DNA from: Anaerotruncus sp. MC2020
GTDB taxonomy: Bacteria; Bacillota; Clostridia; Oscillospirales; Ruminococcaceae
DNA length: 64,000 nt
NCBI GenBank assembly: GCA_000701945.1
Contig: KL370840.1
Span: forward strand, 434,001 to 498,000
Reading direction: 5' to 3'
Made by a program: the position numbers and the translations under genes. Below the pieces are notes generated by a model. The model saw nothing but the letters and a program-made list of their open reading frames with translations, did no database searches and was not told where the DNA came from. Shown piece by piece: positions 9,003 to 18,470 of this stretch (within the stretch, counting starts at the first letter, position 1; the number at the start of each line of letters is the position of its first letter).

Positions 9003-9635
9003 TCAGAACGGCGCGCCGCACTCAGTGCAGAACTTCCCGTTTCCGATTCTCTTTGCGCCGCAGCTTGTGCAGAATTTGGAAGCATTCTGAGGCACGTTCA
9101 TATTCGGGTTCATATTCATGTTCGGATTCATCATCTGATTAGCCATACCCATACCCACAAACATTACGGGATTCATGCCCATTACCTGTGCGTTATTTTC
9201 GCCTTTGTCATTTTTTGCAGACTCAGCCTTGGCAGCTTCCTTTTGAGCAGCCTCCGCTTTCATCTTTTCGAGCATTTCAAGCGACTCCTTTTTTACCTCA
9301 AATTTGAAATCTTCGAGATAAACAGTATCGCCGGATTCAGCGAAATCCTTTTCAACAGCATCTTTCAGAGGAGTACCCGAGCCAATCTTTTCCATTAGAG
9401 ATTCGCTATTCATAGCTGCTTTCATAGTTATTTCTTGCACGCACTTGTTTATAGAAGCACCGAGGATTGCTCCGAATTCAGCTTTTGCGTCCGAGACACT
9501 GTCATAGTGACCCGAGGCGGACTCAAAAAGTGTAGCAACGCCCGAGAAAGTTGCCTCCATAGGGCAAAATCCTCCATCGAAACTCTCATTAAAACGGAAT
9601 ACGCTTGAACCGAAATTAATTGTAACAGGATTCAT
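9003..9635 (-). CDS. Zinc-ribbon protein with Met/Asn-rich linker, unknown function
   Basis: A 210-residue protein that I do not recognise as a named family. The N-terminal 100 residues are probably folded and cytosolic. A charged Ala/Glu/Lys helix (about 115-145) and a low-complexity Met/Asn/Pro tract (about 150-190) follow. A C-terminal zinc ribbon has two Cys-x-x-Cys pairs (C-T-S-C-G and C-T-E-C-G). No signal peptide or membrane helix is seen. It has its own consensus promoter and a terminator on each side, so it is a single-gene unit inserted between the esterase and the ara operon rather than part of arabinose metabolism. Confidence 0.7.
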   Translation of the reverse strand: MNPVTINFGSSVFRFNESFDGGFCPMEATFSGVATLFESASGHYDSVSDAKAEFGAILGASINKCVQEITMKAAMNSESLMEKIGSGTPLKDAVEKDFAESGDTVYLEDFKFEVKKESLEMLEKMKAEAAQKEAAKAESAKNDKGENNAQVMGMNPVMFVGMGMANQMMNPNMNMNPNMNVPQNASKFCTSCGAKRIGNGKFCTECGAPF

Positions 9636-9669
9636 TTATTTAACCTCCCGAAAGCTAAAGTATAGACAA

Positions 9670-9698
9670 ATTATACCACAGAAATGCAAAAAAGTCAA
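9670..9698 (-). promoter_or_regulatory. Sigma-A promoter of the zinc-ribbon gene
   Basis: Minus strand: TTGACT (9698-9693), 17-base spacer, TATAAT (9675-9670). A GGGAGG ribosome binding site lies just before the start codon at 9635. Confidence 0.85.
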
Positions 9699-9699
9699 A

Positions 9700-9729
9700 C
9701 AAAAGAAAACCTCCCGAAAGGACGGAAGG
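9700..9729 (-). terminator. Terminator at the end of the ara operon
   Basis: Minus strand: CCTTCCG and CGGGAGG form a 7-bp stem with one mismatch and a 6-base loop, followed by TTTTCTTTTG. It lies about 50 bases past the araD stop and directly upstream of the zinc-ribbon promoter. Confidence 0.6.
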
Positions 9730-9776
9730 CTCTCTTTGGTATTGGAGGGAAATTCTTTGCATTTTATCACTCGGAC

Positions 9777-10463
9777 TTATTTCTGTCCGTAGTATGCGTT
9801 AGCGCCGTGCTTGCGGAAGAAGTGCTTGTCGAGCAGTCTCTGCGGCATATTCGGCGTATCTGAGCGCAGAGTCTTGGTTATCCACGCCATAGCCGAAAGC
9901 TCCTCTAAAACTACCGAATTGTGTACTGCTTCCATGCAGTCCTTGCCCCAGACGAAGGGACCGTGATTAGCCACGAGCACCGCGGGGATGTCCGCGTACT
10001 CCTGACAGCACTCGACGATGACCTTTCCCGTCTCGAGCTCGTACTCGCCCTGCACCTCCTCGTCGGTCATCTCACGCGTACAGGGTATCTCACCGTAGAA
10101 GTAGTCGCCGTGAGTTGTTCCGAGCGGAGGAATGCCCATGCAAGCCTGCGCGAATGAGGTAGCATAGCGGCTGTGAGTGTGAACAACACCGCATATGCCC
10201 TCGAAGTTTCTGTAAATTTCAAGATGAGTAGGCGTGTCGCTCGACGGGGACAGTTTCCCCTCGACCTTTTCGCCGTCCAGTGTCAGGACTACGATATCGT
10301 CCGCGTTCATGGTGTCGTACTCGACGCCGCTGGGCTTGATAGCGACAAGCCCCGATTCGCGGTCATATTCGCTGACGTTGCCCCATGTGAATGTGACAAG
10401 TCCGTACTTGGGGAGGAGCAGATTCGCCTTTAGTACGCGCTCTTTGAGCTCTTTAACGTCCAT
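9777..10463 (-). CDS. araD: L-ribulose-5-phosphate 4-epimerase
   Basis: A 228-residue class II aldolase-fold enzyme, close to the usual 231. It converts L-ribulose 5-phosphate to D-xylulose 5-phosphate, the last step that brings L-arabinose into the pentose phosphate pathway. Metal ligands are visible as the H-T-H pair in V-V-H-T-H-S-R-Y near 95-97 and the His in V-A-N-H-G-P near 165. The start has a good AGGAG site. It overlaps the end of araA by 11 bases, so the two are translationally coupled. Confidence 0.95.
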   Translation of the reverse strand: MDVKELKERVLKANLLLPKYGLVTFTWGNVSEYDRESGLVAIKPSGVEYDTMNADDIVVLTLDGEKVEGKLSPSSDTPTHLEIYRNFEGICGVVHTHSRYATSFAQACMGIPPLGTTHGDYFYGEIPCTREMTDEEVQGEYELETGKVIVECCQEYADIPAVLVANHGPFVWGKDCMEAVHNSVVLEELSAMAWITKTLRSDTPNMPQRLLDKHFFRKHGANAYYGQK

Positions 10464-11886
10464 AGATAACGTCTCCTATCATCATGTCGCGCTCGAGCTG
10501 GTACTTGTTGGTGTTCTTGTTGATGACAACGAGCTCGATGCCCATGATACGTGCAAAGTCGCGAACCGTCTCGTCGCTGATGTCGTAGGAAAGAACAGTG
10601 TGGTGTGCTCCGCCTGCGATTATCCAGCACTCGAGACCCTCGAGGAAGGACGGAGCGGGCTTCCACATCGTTCTTGCGACGGGAAGATTCGGCATTGTCT
10701 GGAAGGGCTTCTCGCACTCAACGTCCTGAGCGATGAGACGGAGCCTGCCGCCGATGTCGATGAGTGATATCGCCTTTGCAGAGCCTGCCTTTCCCTCGAA
10801 AACGATACGAGCGGGAGCGTCCTTGCCGCCGATTCCGAGCGGGTGAACCTCTATTCTCGGTCTGCCAGCCGCGATAGACGGGCAAACCTCGAGCATATGA
10901 GCTCCGAGAATGAGCTCGTGCTTGTAGTCGTAATTGTAATCCTCCATGAAAGAGGTGTTTCCGTCGGGATACATAGCCTTGATAATGGCAGTCATACCAG
11001 CGGTCTTCCAGTCGCCCTCAGCGCCGAAGCCGTAGCCCTTATGCATGAGGTGCTGGGTAGCGAGACCTGGAAGCTGTTTCATGCCGTGAAGGTCCTCGAA
11101 CGTGTTCGAGAACGCCATTGCGCCCTCACGGACGAGTATCTTCTCGATAGCTATCTCCTCGCGAGCCTGATAACGGATGCACTCCTCGTCAGCCTTGTCG
11201 AAGTCGTACAGCTCAGCGTACTCCTTCATCAGAGCGTCAATCTCAGCGTCGGTAACAGCATTCATTATCTGAACGAGGTCGCCGACAGCGAATGTGTTGA
11301 CCTGCCAGCCGAGCTTTATCTGAGCCTCTATCTTGTCGCCCTCGGTAACAGCTACCTCGCGCATATTGTCGCCGAAGCGGACAATTTTCAGGCTCTTGCT
11401 GAACTGCACACCGACAGCGGCGCGCATCCAGTCTGCGATTTTCTCCTGCACCGCAGGGTCAGCCCAGTGACCTGCAACAACAGCTCTCGGCATACGCAGA
11501 CGCGCACCGATGAAGCCGTGCTCGCGGTCGCCGTGAGCGGACTGGTGGAGGTTCATATAGTCCATGTCGATAGCGTCATTAGGGATATTGTCGTTGAACT
11601 GCGTATGGAAGTGCAGCCACGGCTTCTGGAGGCTTCTAAGGCCGTTTATCCACATCTTGGACGGCGAGAATGTGTGGCAGAATGTGATGATACCCGCGCA
11701 CTCGTCGTCGTAGTTTGCCTCCTTGATTATCTTAGTTATCTCAGCCTCTTTCTTCACGGTGAGCTTGTACTCAACGGGGAAAGGGAGCTTCAGACCCGCA
11801 ACTATCTTCTTTGAGTCCTCCTCGACCTGACGGAGCGTTTCCTCACCATACAGGAACTGAGAGCCTGTTACAAACCAGAATTTCAT
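10453..11886 (-). CDS. araA: L-arabinose isomerase
   Basis: A 477-residue enzyme (family about 475-500) that interconverts L-arabinose and L-ribulose with a divalent metal. The E-G-D-W-K region and the [10 protein letters not shown] segment with following His hold the conserved metal ligands, and G-G-A-H-H-T lies near the C-terminus. Cytosolic. It follows araB by 15 bases and overlaps araD, in the order importer-araB-araA-araD. Expression is probably controlled by the AraR-like repressor at 19.2 kb. Confidence 0.96.
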   Translation of the reverse strand: MKFWFVTGSQFLYGEETLRQVEEDSKKIVAGLKLPFPVEYKLTVKKEAEITKIIKEANYDDECAGIITFCHTFSPSKMWINGLRSLQKPWLHFHTQFNDNIPNDAIDMDYMNLHQSAHGDREHGFIGARLRMPRAVVAGHWADPAVQEKIADWMRAAVGVQFSKSLKIVRFGDNMREVAVTEGDKIEAQIKLGWQVNTFAVGDLVQIMNAVTDAEIDALMKEYAELYDFDKADEECIRYQAREEIAIEKILVREGAMAFSNTFEDLHGMKQLPGLATQHLMHKGYGFGAEGDWKTAGMTAIIKAMYPDGNTSFMEDYNYDYKHELILGAHMLEVCPSIAAGRPRIEVHPLGIGGKDAPARIVFEGKAGSAKAISLIDIGGRLRLIAQDVECEKPFQTMPNLPVARTMWKPAPSFLEGLECWIIAGGAHHTVLSYDISDETVRDFARIMGIELVVINKNTNKYQLERDMMIGDVIYGR

Positions 11887-11901
11887 TTATCATCTGTCCT
11901 T

Positions 11902-13491
11902 TCATCTTTCGTTAGCCGAAGCTCTGACAGCCGCGAGCCCCGAAATATACTTTTTCATATAAACGTTCAGACCGTCGATGTCCTCCTGCTTGGGAGAAAC
12001 GGTACTGCCCTTCATATCCGCGAAGACTCTTCCGCCGAGGTATGCCTCGAGAGATTCTCCGCTTCTCTTGTTAGCCATATACGCCGCAAGGAGAGCGATT
12101 CCCCATGCGCCGCCCTCGCCTGCTGTCTGCATGAGCGTGACATCAGCTCCGAGAGCCGCCGCAAGGAAATTCTGGCTCGGCACGGGTGTCTTGAAGAAGC
12201 CGCCGTGCGCGTAGATACGCTCGAGCTTTACGTGCTCCTGCTCAGTTAGTATATCCATGCCCGCTTTAAGCGACGCAACGCAGGAATATACGAGTGAGCG
12301 GGCGAGATTGCGGATATTGAAGTCCGAGGCGGGACTTCTGAAAAGGAGCGGCTTGCCGTCCTTTACACCTGTAACGGGCTCTCCCGCGTAGTAGTTGTAG
12401 GAAATCACGCCGTCGCAGTCGGGCTTGCCCTCAGCGGCGAGCCCGTACAGCATATCATAGAGCTTGCCCTTGGGTATATCAACTCCCGCCTCTTTGAGGA
12501 AGCCGCCGAGCATACCGAACCACGCGTCGAGGTCGGAGGTACAGCTGTTGCAGTGTACCATAGCCACGGGAGCGCCGCACGGAGTAGTCACGATATCTAT
12601 CTCGCGGTGAACTGCAGACAGCTTATCCTCGAGGACAATCATCGAGAATATCGACGTACCCGCCGAAACATTGCCTGTTTTGGGAGTTATGCTGTTTGTC
12701 GCAGCCATACCCGTCTGAGCGTCGCCCTCAGGCGGACAGAAGGGAACTCCCGCGCGGAAAGTGCCTGTCGGGTCGAGGAGTTTTGCGCCCTCGTCGGTGA
12801 GCCTGCCCGCGCACTCCCCTGCCTGAACGATTTTCGGCAGCAGCTCGGAGAGGCTGAGCCTGAGCTCGGTGCCCGCCGTGAGAGTGCCGAAGCGCGACAT
12901 CATGGAGCTGTCATAATCGCAGGTCTTTGGGTCTATCGGGAAGATACCCGAAGCGTCGCCTGCTCCGATTACCTTCTCTCCTGTGAGGAGGTAGTGAACG
13001 TAGCCTGCGAGAGTAGTCATGAACGCGAGCCTGCCGATGTGCGGCTCCTTGTTGAGTATCGCCTGATACAGATGCGCAACGCTCCAGCGCTGCGGGATAT
13101 TGAAATCGAAAGCATCGGTGAGCCTGTCGGCAGCCTCCTCGGTCATGGTATTGCGCCATGTCCTGAAGGGCACGAGCTGTTCGTCGTTCTCGTCGAACGC
13201 GAGGTAGCCGTGCATCATCGCGGATATTCCCATACCCGCCGCCGATTCGAGCTTCACGCCGTATTTTTCCTCGACGTTTCTCATAAGGTCGGCAAAGCAG
13301 TCCTGCAAGCCGCGCTTTACATTATCGAGGGAGTAAGTCCACACGCCGTCGAGCAGCTCGTTCTGCCAGTCGTGAACGCCTGTAGCGAGAGGCGTATGGC
13401 TGTCGTCGATGAGGACAGCCTTGATACGCGTCGAACCGAACTCGATGCCGATTATAGCCTTACCGTCTTTTATCATCTCTGCTCCGCTCAT
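11902..13491 (-). CDS. araB: Ribulokinase (FGGY family)
   Basis: A 529-residue kinase that phosphorylates L-ribulose. The open frame extends upstream to 13620. I chose the ATG at 13491 because it has an AAGGAG site 7 bases before it, it overlaps the permease stop by one base, and the protein then begins right before the conserved phosphate-loop motif (G-I-E-F-G-S-T-R-I-K-A). The 43 extra upstream codons would lie wholly inside the permease gene and look non-conserved. The C-terminal FGGY region includes A-H-G-G-F-F-K-T-P. Confidence 0.93.
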   Translation of the reverse strand: MSGAEMIKDGKAIIGIEFGSTRIKAVLIDDSHTPLATGVHDWQNELLDGVWTYSLDNVKRGLQDCFADLMRNVEEKYGVKLESAAGMGISAMMHGYLAFDENDEQLVPFRTWRNTMTEEAADRLTDAFDFNIPQRWSVAHLYQAILNKEPHIGRLAFMTTLAGYVHYLLTGEKVIGAGDASGIFPIDPKTCDYDSSMMSRFGTLTAGTELRLSLSELLPKIVQAGECAGRLTDEGAKLLDPTGTFRAGVPFCPPEGDAQTGMAATNSITPKTGNVSAGTSIFSMIVLEDKLSAVHREIDIVTTPCGAPVAMVHCNSCTSDLDAWFGMLGGFLKEAGVDIPKGKLYDMLYGLAAEGKPDCDGVISYNYYAGEPVTGVKDGKPLLFRSPASDFNIRNLARSLVYSCVASLKAGMDILTEQEHVKLERIYAHGGFFKTPVPSQNFLAAALGADVTLMQTAGEGGAWGIALLAAYMANKRSGESLEAYLGGRVFADMKGSTVSPKQEDIDGLNVYMKKYISGLAAVRASANER

Positions 13492-14579
13492 TATTTCGCT
13501 CCTTTTGCCTCGGCAGGTCTTGAGGATGAGAGATTGGCTTTCTTGCGGCGGGCGATGATGACGCTCTGAACTACGAGGAATATACAGAGCATCGAAGCGT
13601 TTGTAATACCCGTCCACCAAGCCTGATCAAGACCAATGGATGATACGATATTCTGAATGAGAGCAAGTGAAAGAACGCCGAAAAGAGTACCGATGATATT
13701 TCCGACGCCGCCCGTAAGCATAGTACCGCCGATGATAGACGAAGCGATAGCGTTCATTTCCGCTCCCGCCGCGTGAGTAGCCGAACCCGAGCCTACGTGC
13801 ATGAAATATACAAATCCGCCAATTCCGCCTAAGATACCGCACATGAGATATGCAAGGAATGTCGTTCTCTTTACATTGATTCCGAGCATAAGTGCGCTTT
13901 GCTTGTTACCGCCGACAGCGTAGAAGTTACGTCCCGTCTTAGTCCACTTGAGAAAGACGAAGAGTGCGGCAACAACTATGAGAGCGACAATGACGCCGAT
14001 TTCTATATATGCGTCGATGTAATCGCCTCTCTTGTTGTACGAGCCCATTCCGGGAATAATGATTCTTGTTTCCTTGAGCTTTACGAACGCCTCATTCTGA
14101 ACGTTGAATGGGTTCGTATTGACGATAGTCGTCATGCCTCGCGCGAAGAACATACCCGCGAGCGTGACTATGAACGGCTGAATGTCAAGATAAGCTATCA
14201 GGTAGCCCTGTACCAGTCCGAATGCGAGACCGATACCGAGTGAGATGAGCATAGCCCCCCAGACGCTTCCGCTGTGCATATCGAGGTATACGGCGGAGCT
14301 CATGCTAACGAGGGCAGCCATACCGCCGACCGAGATGTCGATACCGCCTGTTATCATGACGAGTGTCATACCGCAGGCAAGTATGATAAGAGCGGCATTG
14401 GCATTGAGAATGTTGAAAAAGGTCTGTGCCTTCTGGAAGCCCGAGCCGAGTCCGAATATCGCGAACAGATACATCGCAATGAAGACGATTATCGTTATCG
14501 ACATAAGAAGATTGGTATCGGACAGACTTCCTATAAGACCCCGACGTGACTTGCCGGCTGTCAAGAATTTCTGCGACAT
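13491..14579 (-). CDS. Sugar ABC transporter permease (YjfF-like)
   Basis: A 362-residue inner-membrane permease of the BPD_transp_2 (ribose/galactofuranose) family with about nine hydrophobic helices. Conserved stretches include M-I-T-G-G-I-D-I-S-V-G and the G-A-E-M-N-A-I-A-S-S-I-I-G-G-T loop. It is the second of two permeases of an importer whose binding protein is YtfQ-like. Linkage to araBAD suggests L-arabinose or an arabinose oligomer as substrate, which is inference. Its stop overlaps the araB start by one base. Confidence 0.9.
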   Translation of the reverse strand: MSQKFLTAGKSRRGLIGSLSDTNLLMSITIIVFIAMYLFAIFGLGSGFQKAQTFFNILNANAALIILACGMTLVMITGGIDISVGGMAALVSMSSAVYLDMHSGSVWGAMLISLGIGLAFGLVQGYLIAYLDIQPFIVTLAGMFFARGMTTIVNTNPFNVQNEAFVKLKETRIIIPGMGSYNKRGDYIDAYIEIGVIVALIVVAALFVFLKWTKTGRNFYAVGGNKQSALMLGINVKRTTFLAYLMCGILGGIGGFVYFMHVGSGSATHAAGAEMNAIASSIIGGTMLTGGVGNIIGTLFGVLSLALIQNIVSSIGLDQAWWTGITNASMLCIFLVVQSVIIARRKKANLSSSRPAEAKGAK

Positions 14580-14607
14580 ATACTATTCCTCCGTTTCAAA
14601 CGCTTTG

Positions 14608-15702
14608 TCAGCCGTTCTGCTCTGCACGCGCAGGACGCAGCTTTCTGAACAGAGCCGCTATCTTTTCTCTTACTATCGGTGCACTCAGTACAACGAGCAG
14701 TATGACAACTACTGCCTTGTATGCAGGGAGAGCGTCCGACTGTACCTGAAATTTGTAGAGCGTTGTCGTAAGGAACTGGATAACGTATGCGCCGAGGATA
14801 GAAGCGGAGATATTGAACTTACCGCCGCCGAGAGCGTTGCCGCCGAGAGCTACCGCGAGGATAGCGTCCATTTCGATGTCCTTGGCAACAACAGAATAGT
14901 TTATCGAAGAGATACGGCTGACCTTGATAAGTCCCGCAACCGCAACGCAGAGTCCGAGGATAACATAGGTTATGAACTTGATTAATGCGGGATTGAGACC
15001 GTTAAGGCGCGATGTCTCCTCGTTGATACCTACAGACTGAACGTACAGTCCGAGAGTGGTGAATTTCAGCACGAGGAAAATCACAACGAAGCACGCAAGT
15101 GCGATGAAAAACGGCGTTGGTATCGGTATTCCCGGGATATATCCGCCAAATACCGAGAAGGTGCTGTCAGTTACTACGGGGAGCTCGTTGTTGTTTATCC
15201 ATGCCGCGATAGAACGTCCCGCAGTGAAGAGAATGAGAGTTGCGACCATGGGCTGTATCTTGAATACAGAGACAAGCACGCCATTGAATGCACCGCACGC
15301 CATAGCCACAAAGCAGCTTATGATGAAAGCCACTATAATGGGTGCCTGAAGCTCATCGGGACGGGAATTCGTACCGCAGAGTACTCTCAGTACGACGCTT
15401 CCGCTTATCGCGATAGCAGCTCCGACCGAGATATCCTGTCCGCGCGAGGCGGCAGTTACGAGCGTCATGCCCACAGCGAGTATCGCGAGCTCTGAGCCGT
15501 AGTCGATAATGGAAATAATGTTGCCCGAGAGGAGCGGATCGCCGTTGCTGTTATGACCGAGAGTGATCTTGAAGAACGACGGATCCATGATAAAGTTGAA
15601 TAAAGCAAGAATGAGCAGAGCGGCTAAAGGAATGAAAATCTGCTTTCTGAACATCGCAGTGATGATCGAGCTTGCTGTGTTGTTTTTGGTATTCTGGCTC
15701 AT
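14608..15702 (-). CDS. Sugar ABC transporter permease (YtfT-like)
   Basis: A 364-residue permease of the same family as its downstream neighbour, with a 40-residue N-terminal extension before the first conserved helix. It contains T-A-A-S-R-G-Q-D-I-S-V-G and the A-K-D-I-E-M-D-A-I-L-A-V-A-L-G-G cytoplasmic coupling segment. It overlaps the end of the ATPase gene by four bases (translational coupling) and forms a heterodimeric channel with the 13.5 kb permease. Confidence 0.9.
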   Translation of the reverse strand: MSQNTKNNTASSIITAMFRKQIFIPLAALLILALFNFIMDPSFFKITLGHNSNGDPLLSGNIISIIDYGSELAILAVGMTLVTAASRGQDISVGAAIAISGSVVLRVLCGTNSRPDELQAPIIVAFIISCFVAMACGAFNGVLVSVFKIQPMVATLILFTAGRSIAAWINNNELPVVTDSTFSVFGGYIPGIPIPTPFFIALACFVVIFLVLKFTTLGLYVQSVGINEETSRLNGLNPALIKFITYVILGLCVAVAGLIKVSRISSINYSVVAKDIEMDAILAVALGGNALGGGKFNISASILGAYVIQFLTTTLYKFQVQSDALPAYKAVVVILLVVLSAPIVREKIAALFRKLRPARAEQNG

Positions 15703-17213
15703 TTCTGCTCACCTCCTGCAATAGTGTTCATAATAGTATTCTGCGTGAGCTGGTCGCCCTTGAGCTCGCCTACCAGCTTGCGGTCGCGCATAACGAGCAG
15801 ACGCGAGCAGGTGCGCAGCATCTCGTCAGTCTCGGACGAGATGAAGGTAATGCTCATGCCCTCGGAAGCGAGCTTGAGAACCAGCTTCTGAATGTCGACC
15901 TTTGTGCCGACGTCGATACCGCGGGTAGGCTCGTCGAGGATGAGGTAATTCGGGTGAGTGAGCAGCCAGCGTCCGAGAATGACCTTCTGCTGATTGCCGC
16001 CCGAGAGTGATTTTATAGGTGTATTGACCGAAGCGGTCTTGATGTCGAGGAGCTTTATGTACTCGTCGGCAAACTTCGTAGCCTGAGCCTTCGAGAACGG
16101 TCTGAAGAAGCCCTTTTTGACCTGAAGCGCGAGAATGATATTGTCACGAACCGAGAGGTCGCCGACGATACCGTCACGCTTTCTGTCCTCGGCAAGGTAA
16201 GCAATACCGTGCTTCATGGCGTCGATCGGCTTGTTTATCTTCACCTGCTTGCCGTCGACCCAGACCTTGCCGCTCGTGACCTTATCTGCACCAAATATAG
16301 CGCGGACGCACTCGCTTCGTCCCGAGCCGAGAAGACCCGTAAAGCCGTTGACCTCGCCCTTGCGGATACGGAAGTTGAAGGGCTTGATGCCCTCTGAGCT
16401 GCAAAGGTTCTCAGCCTCGTAGACAATCTTGTTCCTCGCCTCGTCATACTGAGGGATATCGTTCTTGATGTCAGCCATATCGTCAAGCTCCTTGCCGAGC
16501 ATCTTCGATACGAGCTGAACACGCGGCAGCTTTTCTATCTCGTACTCGCCGACGAGCTGTCCGTCGCGGAGAACTGTAATCCTGTCACAGACCTCATAGA
16601 CCTGGTCGAGGAAGTGGGTAACGAAAATGATACCGACACCGCGCTTTTTGAGGTCACGCATAAGACCGAACAGCTTCTCGACCTCAGATTCATCGAGGGA
16701 AGAGGTCGGCTCATCGAGGATGAGCACGCTGCACTCCATATCGACCGCACGAGCGATAGCGACCATCTGCTGTACAGCGATAGAGCAGCTTGCGAGCTGC
16801 TGATTGGGCTTGACCGCGATTCCGAGCGAATCGAGGAGCTCGCCCGCCTTTTTATTCATTTCACGCCAGTTTACAGCGGGACCCTTGCCGCGTCCGATGA
16901 AGATATTCTCAGCGACCGAGAGGTTCGGACAGAGCGATATTTCCTGATAAACCGTGCTGATGCCTAAATTCTGTGCTTCCTGCGGAGAGCGTATCTGCAC
17001 GGCGCCGCCATGTCCCTTAATGAAAATATCTCCGCCGTCCTTGACGTGTACTCCCGTGAGGACCTTGATAAGAGTTGATTTTCCCGCGCCGTTTTCGCCC
17101 ATAAGCGCGTGTATCTCACCCTCACGGAGCGTAAAATCAACGTTTCTGAGCGCTTTTACGCCGGGAAACGACTTATAGATGCCCCGCATTTCCAGCAATG
17201 ATTTCTCCTGCAT
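15699..17213 (-). CDS. Sugar ABC transporter ATPase, two ABC domains (YtfR-like)
   Basis: A 504-residue protein with two nucleotide-binding domains, as in RbsA/YtfR. The first (about 6-240) has Walker A G-E-N-G-A-G-K-S-T and Walker B L-I-L-D-E-P. The second (about 255-500) has the degenerate loop L-L-G-S-G-R-S-E, normal for this family, then L-S-G-G-N-Q-Q-K and L-I-L-D-E-P-T-R-G. It powers uptake through the two permeases. It is separated from the binding-protein gene by 121 bases that hold a stem-loop. Confidence 0.93.
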   Translation of the reverse strand: MQEKSLLEMRGIYKSFPGVKALRNVDFTLREGEIHALMGENGAGKSTLIKVLTGVHVKDGGDIFIKGHGGAVQIRSPQEAQNLGISTVYQEISLCPNLSVAENIFIGRGKGPAVNWREMNKKAGELLDSLGIAVKPNQQLASCSIAVQQMVAIARAVDMECSVLILDEPTSSLDESEVEKLFGLMRDLKKRGVGIIFVTHFLDQVYEVCDRITVLRDGQLVGEYEIEKLPRVQLVSKMLGKELDDMADIKNDIPQYDEARNKIVYEAENLCSSEGIKPFNFRIRKGEVNGFTGLLGSGRSECVRAIFGADKVTSGKVWVDGKQVKINKPIDAMKHGIAYLAEDRKRDGIVGDLSVRDNIILALQVKKGFFRPFSKAQATKFADEYIKLLDIKTASVNTPIKSLSGGNQQKVILGRWLLTHPNYLILDEPTRGIDVGTKVDIQKLVLKLASEGMSITFISSETDEMLRTCSRLLVMRDRKLVGELKGDQLTQNTIMNTIAGGEQK

Positions 17214-17267
17214 TGCCTTTCCTCCTAAGTGATATTCGCCTTTTTCTGCGAAAAAACTTTTAAAATT

Positions 17268-17308
17268 AGTGCGGTGACAATTACAATATCCGAACGTGTC
17301 ACCGCACT
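17268..17308 (-). terminator. Intercistronic stem-loop between binding protein and ATPase genes
   Basis: A perfect 12-bp inverted repeat (AGTGCGGTGACA at 17268-17279, complement at 17297-17308) with a 17-base loop lies 27 bases after the binding-protein stop. The minus-strand tail (AATTTTAAAAG) is a poor T tract, so the structure more likely causes partial termination or protects the upstream message from 3' exonucleases. This would give more binding protein than membrane components, a known pattern in ABC operons. Confidence 0.7.
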
Positions 17309-17334
17309 TCTTTAGTTATTCAATGTCCTGTTGA

Positions 17335-18330
17335 TCAGATACCATACTGCTCTACGTCAGCGTCTGTGATAGTAGAAGCATCGAAGCCCTTTTCGTCCAT
17401 GATGATAGTCTTCTGAGGGAGGGTCTCACCATTTTCGAGCTTCTTTATGATGTCAACGATGTAAGAGGACTGGAAGGGGTTGCACTGACCGTCGTAGTTC
17501 CAGTTGCCAGCCTTGAGCTCCTGAAGAGCCCACTTGTTGCAGTCAAAGCCCATAACGATAACGTCCTTGCCAACGCCGTGAGAGATGTTTGCTCTGTCGA
17601 GAGCAGCAACAGCGCCCTTAGCCATATCGTCGTTCTCAGCGTAGATAACGTTGAACTTCTGGTTGGAGTCGATAGCGGACTGAACTATCTGCTGAGCCTT
17701 TTCAGCGTTCCACTCAGCTGTCTGCTCAACAACGATGTTCCAGTTGAGCTTGGAAGCAGTATCAGTGAGAGCGCCCGAGCGTCCCTTCTGAGCAGCAGAG
17801 CCCATAACGCCCTGAAGGTGGATGATATCGTAGGAAGTGAGGTTCTGATTCTTGAGCCACTCAACAGCAGTCTCGCCTTCCTTATTCATATCGGAAACGA
17901 TGGAAGCCTCGTAGAGACTCTCGTCAGCGTCGATTGTACGGTCGAAGAGGATGACCTTAACGCCTGCGTCCTTAGCGTCCTTGAGGACTGAATCCCAGCC
18001 TGCGGTATCAGCAGCGGAGAGAAGGAGGTAATCTACTTCATCCTGAATGTACTTCTGAGCGTAGTTTATCTGCTCCTCGTTCTTGAGGCTGTATGCGAAC
18101 TGAGCGTCATAGCCGTTTTCCTTAGTGAAAGTAGCCTTTAGGTCGTTTACGTTAGCTGTACGGTAGCCCGACTCGTTAGGGTCGTTGTTGATGATGCCGA
18201 CAGAAATGAGCTTATCGCCCGACTTCTTGCCTGAATTGGAAGAAGAGCCGCCCTCAGTACCGCAGCCTGCGAAAACAGCGCTGCAGAGCACCATGCTTGC
18301 TGCCATAGCAAATAACTTGTTCATTTTCAT
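17335..18330 (-). CDS. Sugar-binding lipoprotein of the ABC importer (YtfQ-like)
   Basis: A 331-residue periplasmic-binding-protein-like domain of the ribose/galactofuranose class, anchored as a lipoprotein (V-F-A-G-C, Cys23) followed by a Ser/Lys linker. Resemblance to YtfQ is clear in the D-T-A-G-W-D-S-V-L-K-D-A-K and F-D-R-T-I-D segments. First gene after the promoter region at 18.4 kb. The araBAD linkage makes arabinose the likely ligand. The promoter overlaps two proposed AraR operators. Confidence 0.92.
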   Translation of the reverse strand: MKMNKLFAMAASMVLCSAVFAGCGTEGGSSSNSGKKSGDKLISVGIINNDPNESGYRTANVNDLKATFTKENGYDAQFAYSLKNEEQINYAQKYIQDEVDYLLLSAADTAGWDSVLKDAKDAGVKVILFDRTIDADESLYEASIVSDMNKEGETAVEWLKNQNLTSYDIIHLQGVMGSAAQKGRSGALTDTASKLNWNIVVEQTAEWNAEKAQQIVQSAIDSNQKFNVIYAENDDMAKGAVAALDRANISHGVGKDVIVMGFDCNKWALQELKAGNWNYDGQCNPFQSSYIVDIIKKLENGETLPQKTIIMDEKGFDASTITDADVEQYGI

Positions 18331-18376
18331 AATAGAATTCCTCCCTAAAATAAATTTTGACGTTAAAGTCGTTAAC

Positions 18377-18409
18377 TTGTACTTACATTATAAACAAATT
18401 GTATTTACA
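18377..18409 (-). promoter_or_regulatory. Importer promoter -10 box flanked by two AraR-like operators
   Basis: On the minus strand TATAAT (18392-18387) is a clear -10 box. No good -35 is seen at 16-18 bases. Two copies of TGTA-R-TACAA lie at 18387-18377 (TGTAAGTACAA) and 18409-18399 (TGTAAATACAA), exactly 22 bases apart and so on the same DNA face. One covers the start region and the other the spacer. The same 11-mer occurs next to the repressor gene (20352-20362). It resembles the known Bacillus AraR operator half-sites (TTGTAC/GTACAA). Binding is inferred. Confidence 0.65.
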
Positions 18410-18470
18410 TAGATACCAAAAATGATACACAAAATGTTTATTTTTTTTAGAATGTAAAAGATTGTATACA

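Noticed and set aside
13492..13620. Upstream extension of araB to 13620
   Set aside because: The 43 extra codons lie inside the permease gene, have no ribosome site and precede the conserved kinase N-terminus.
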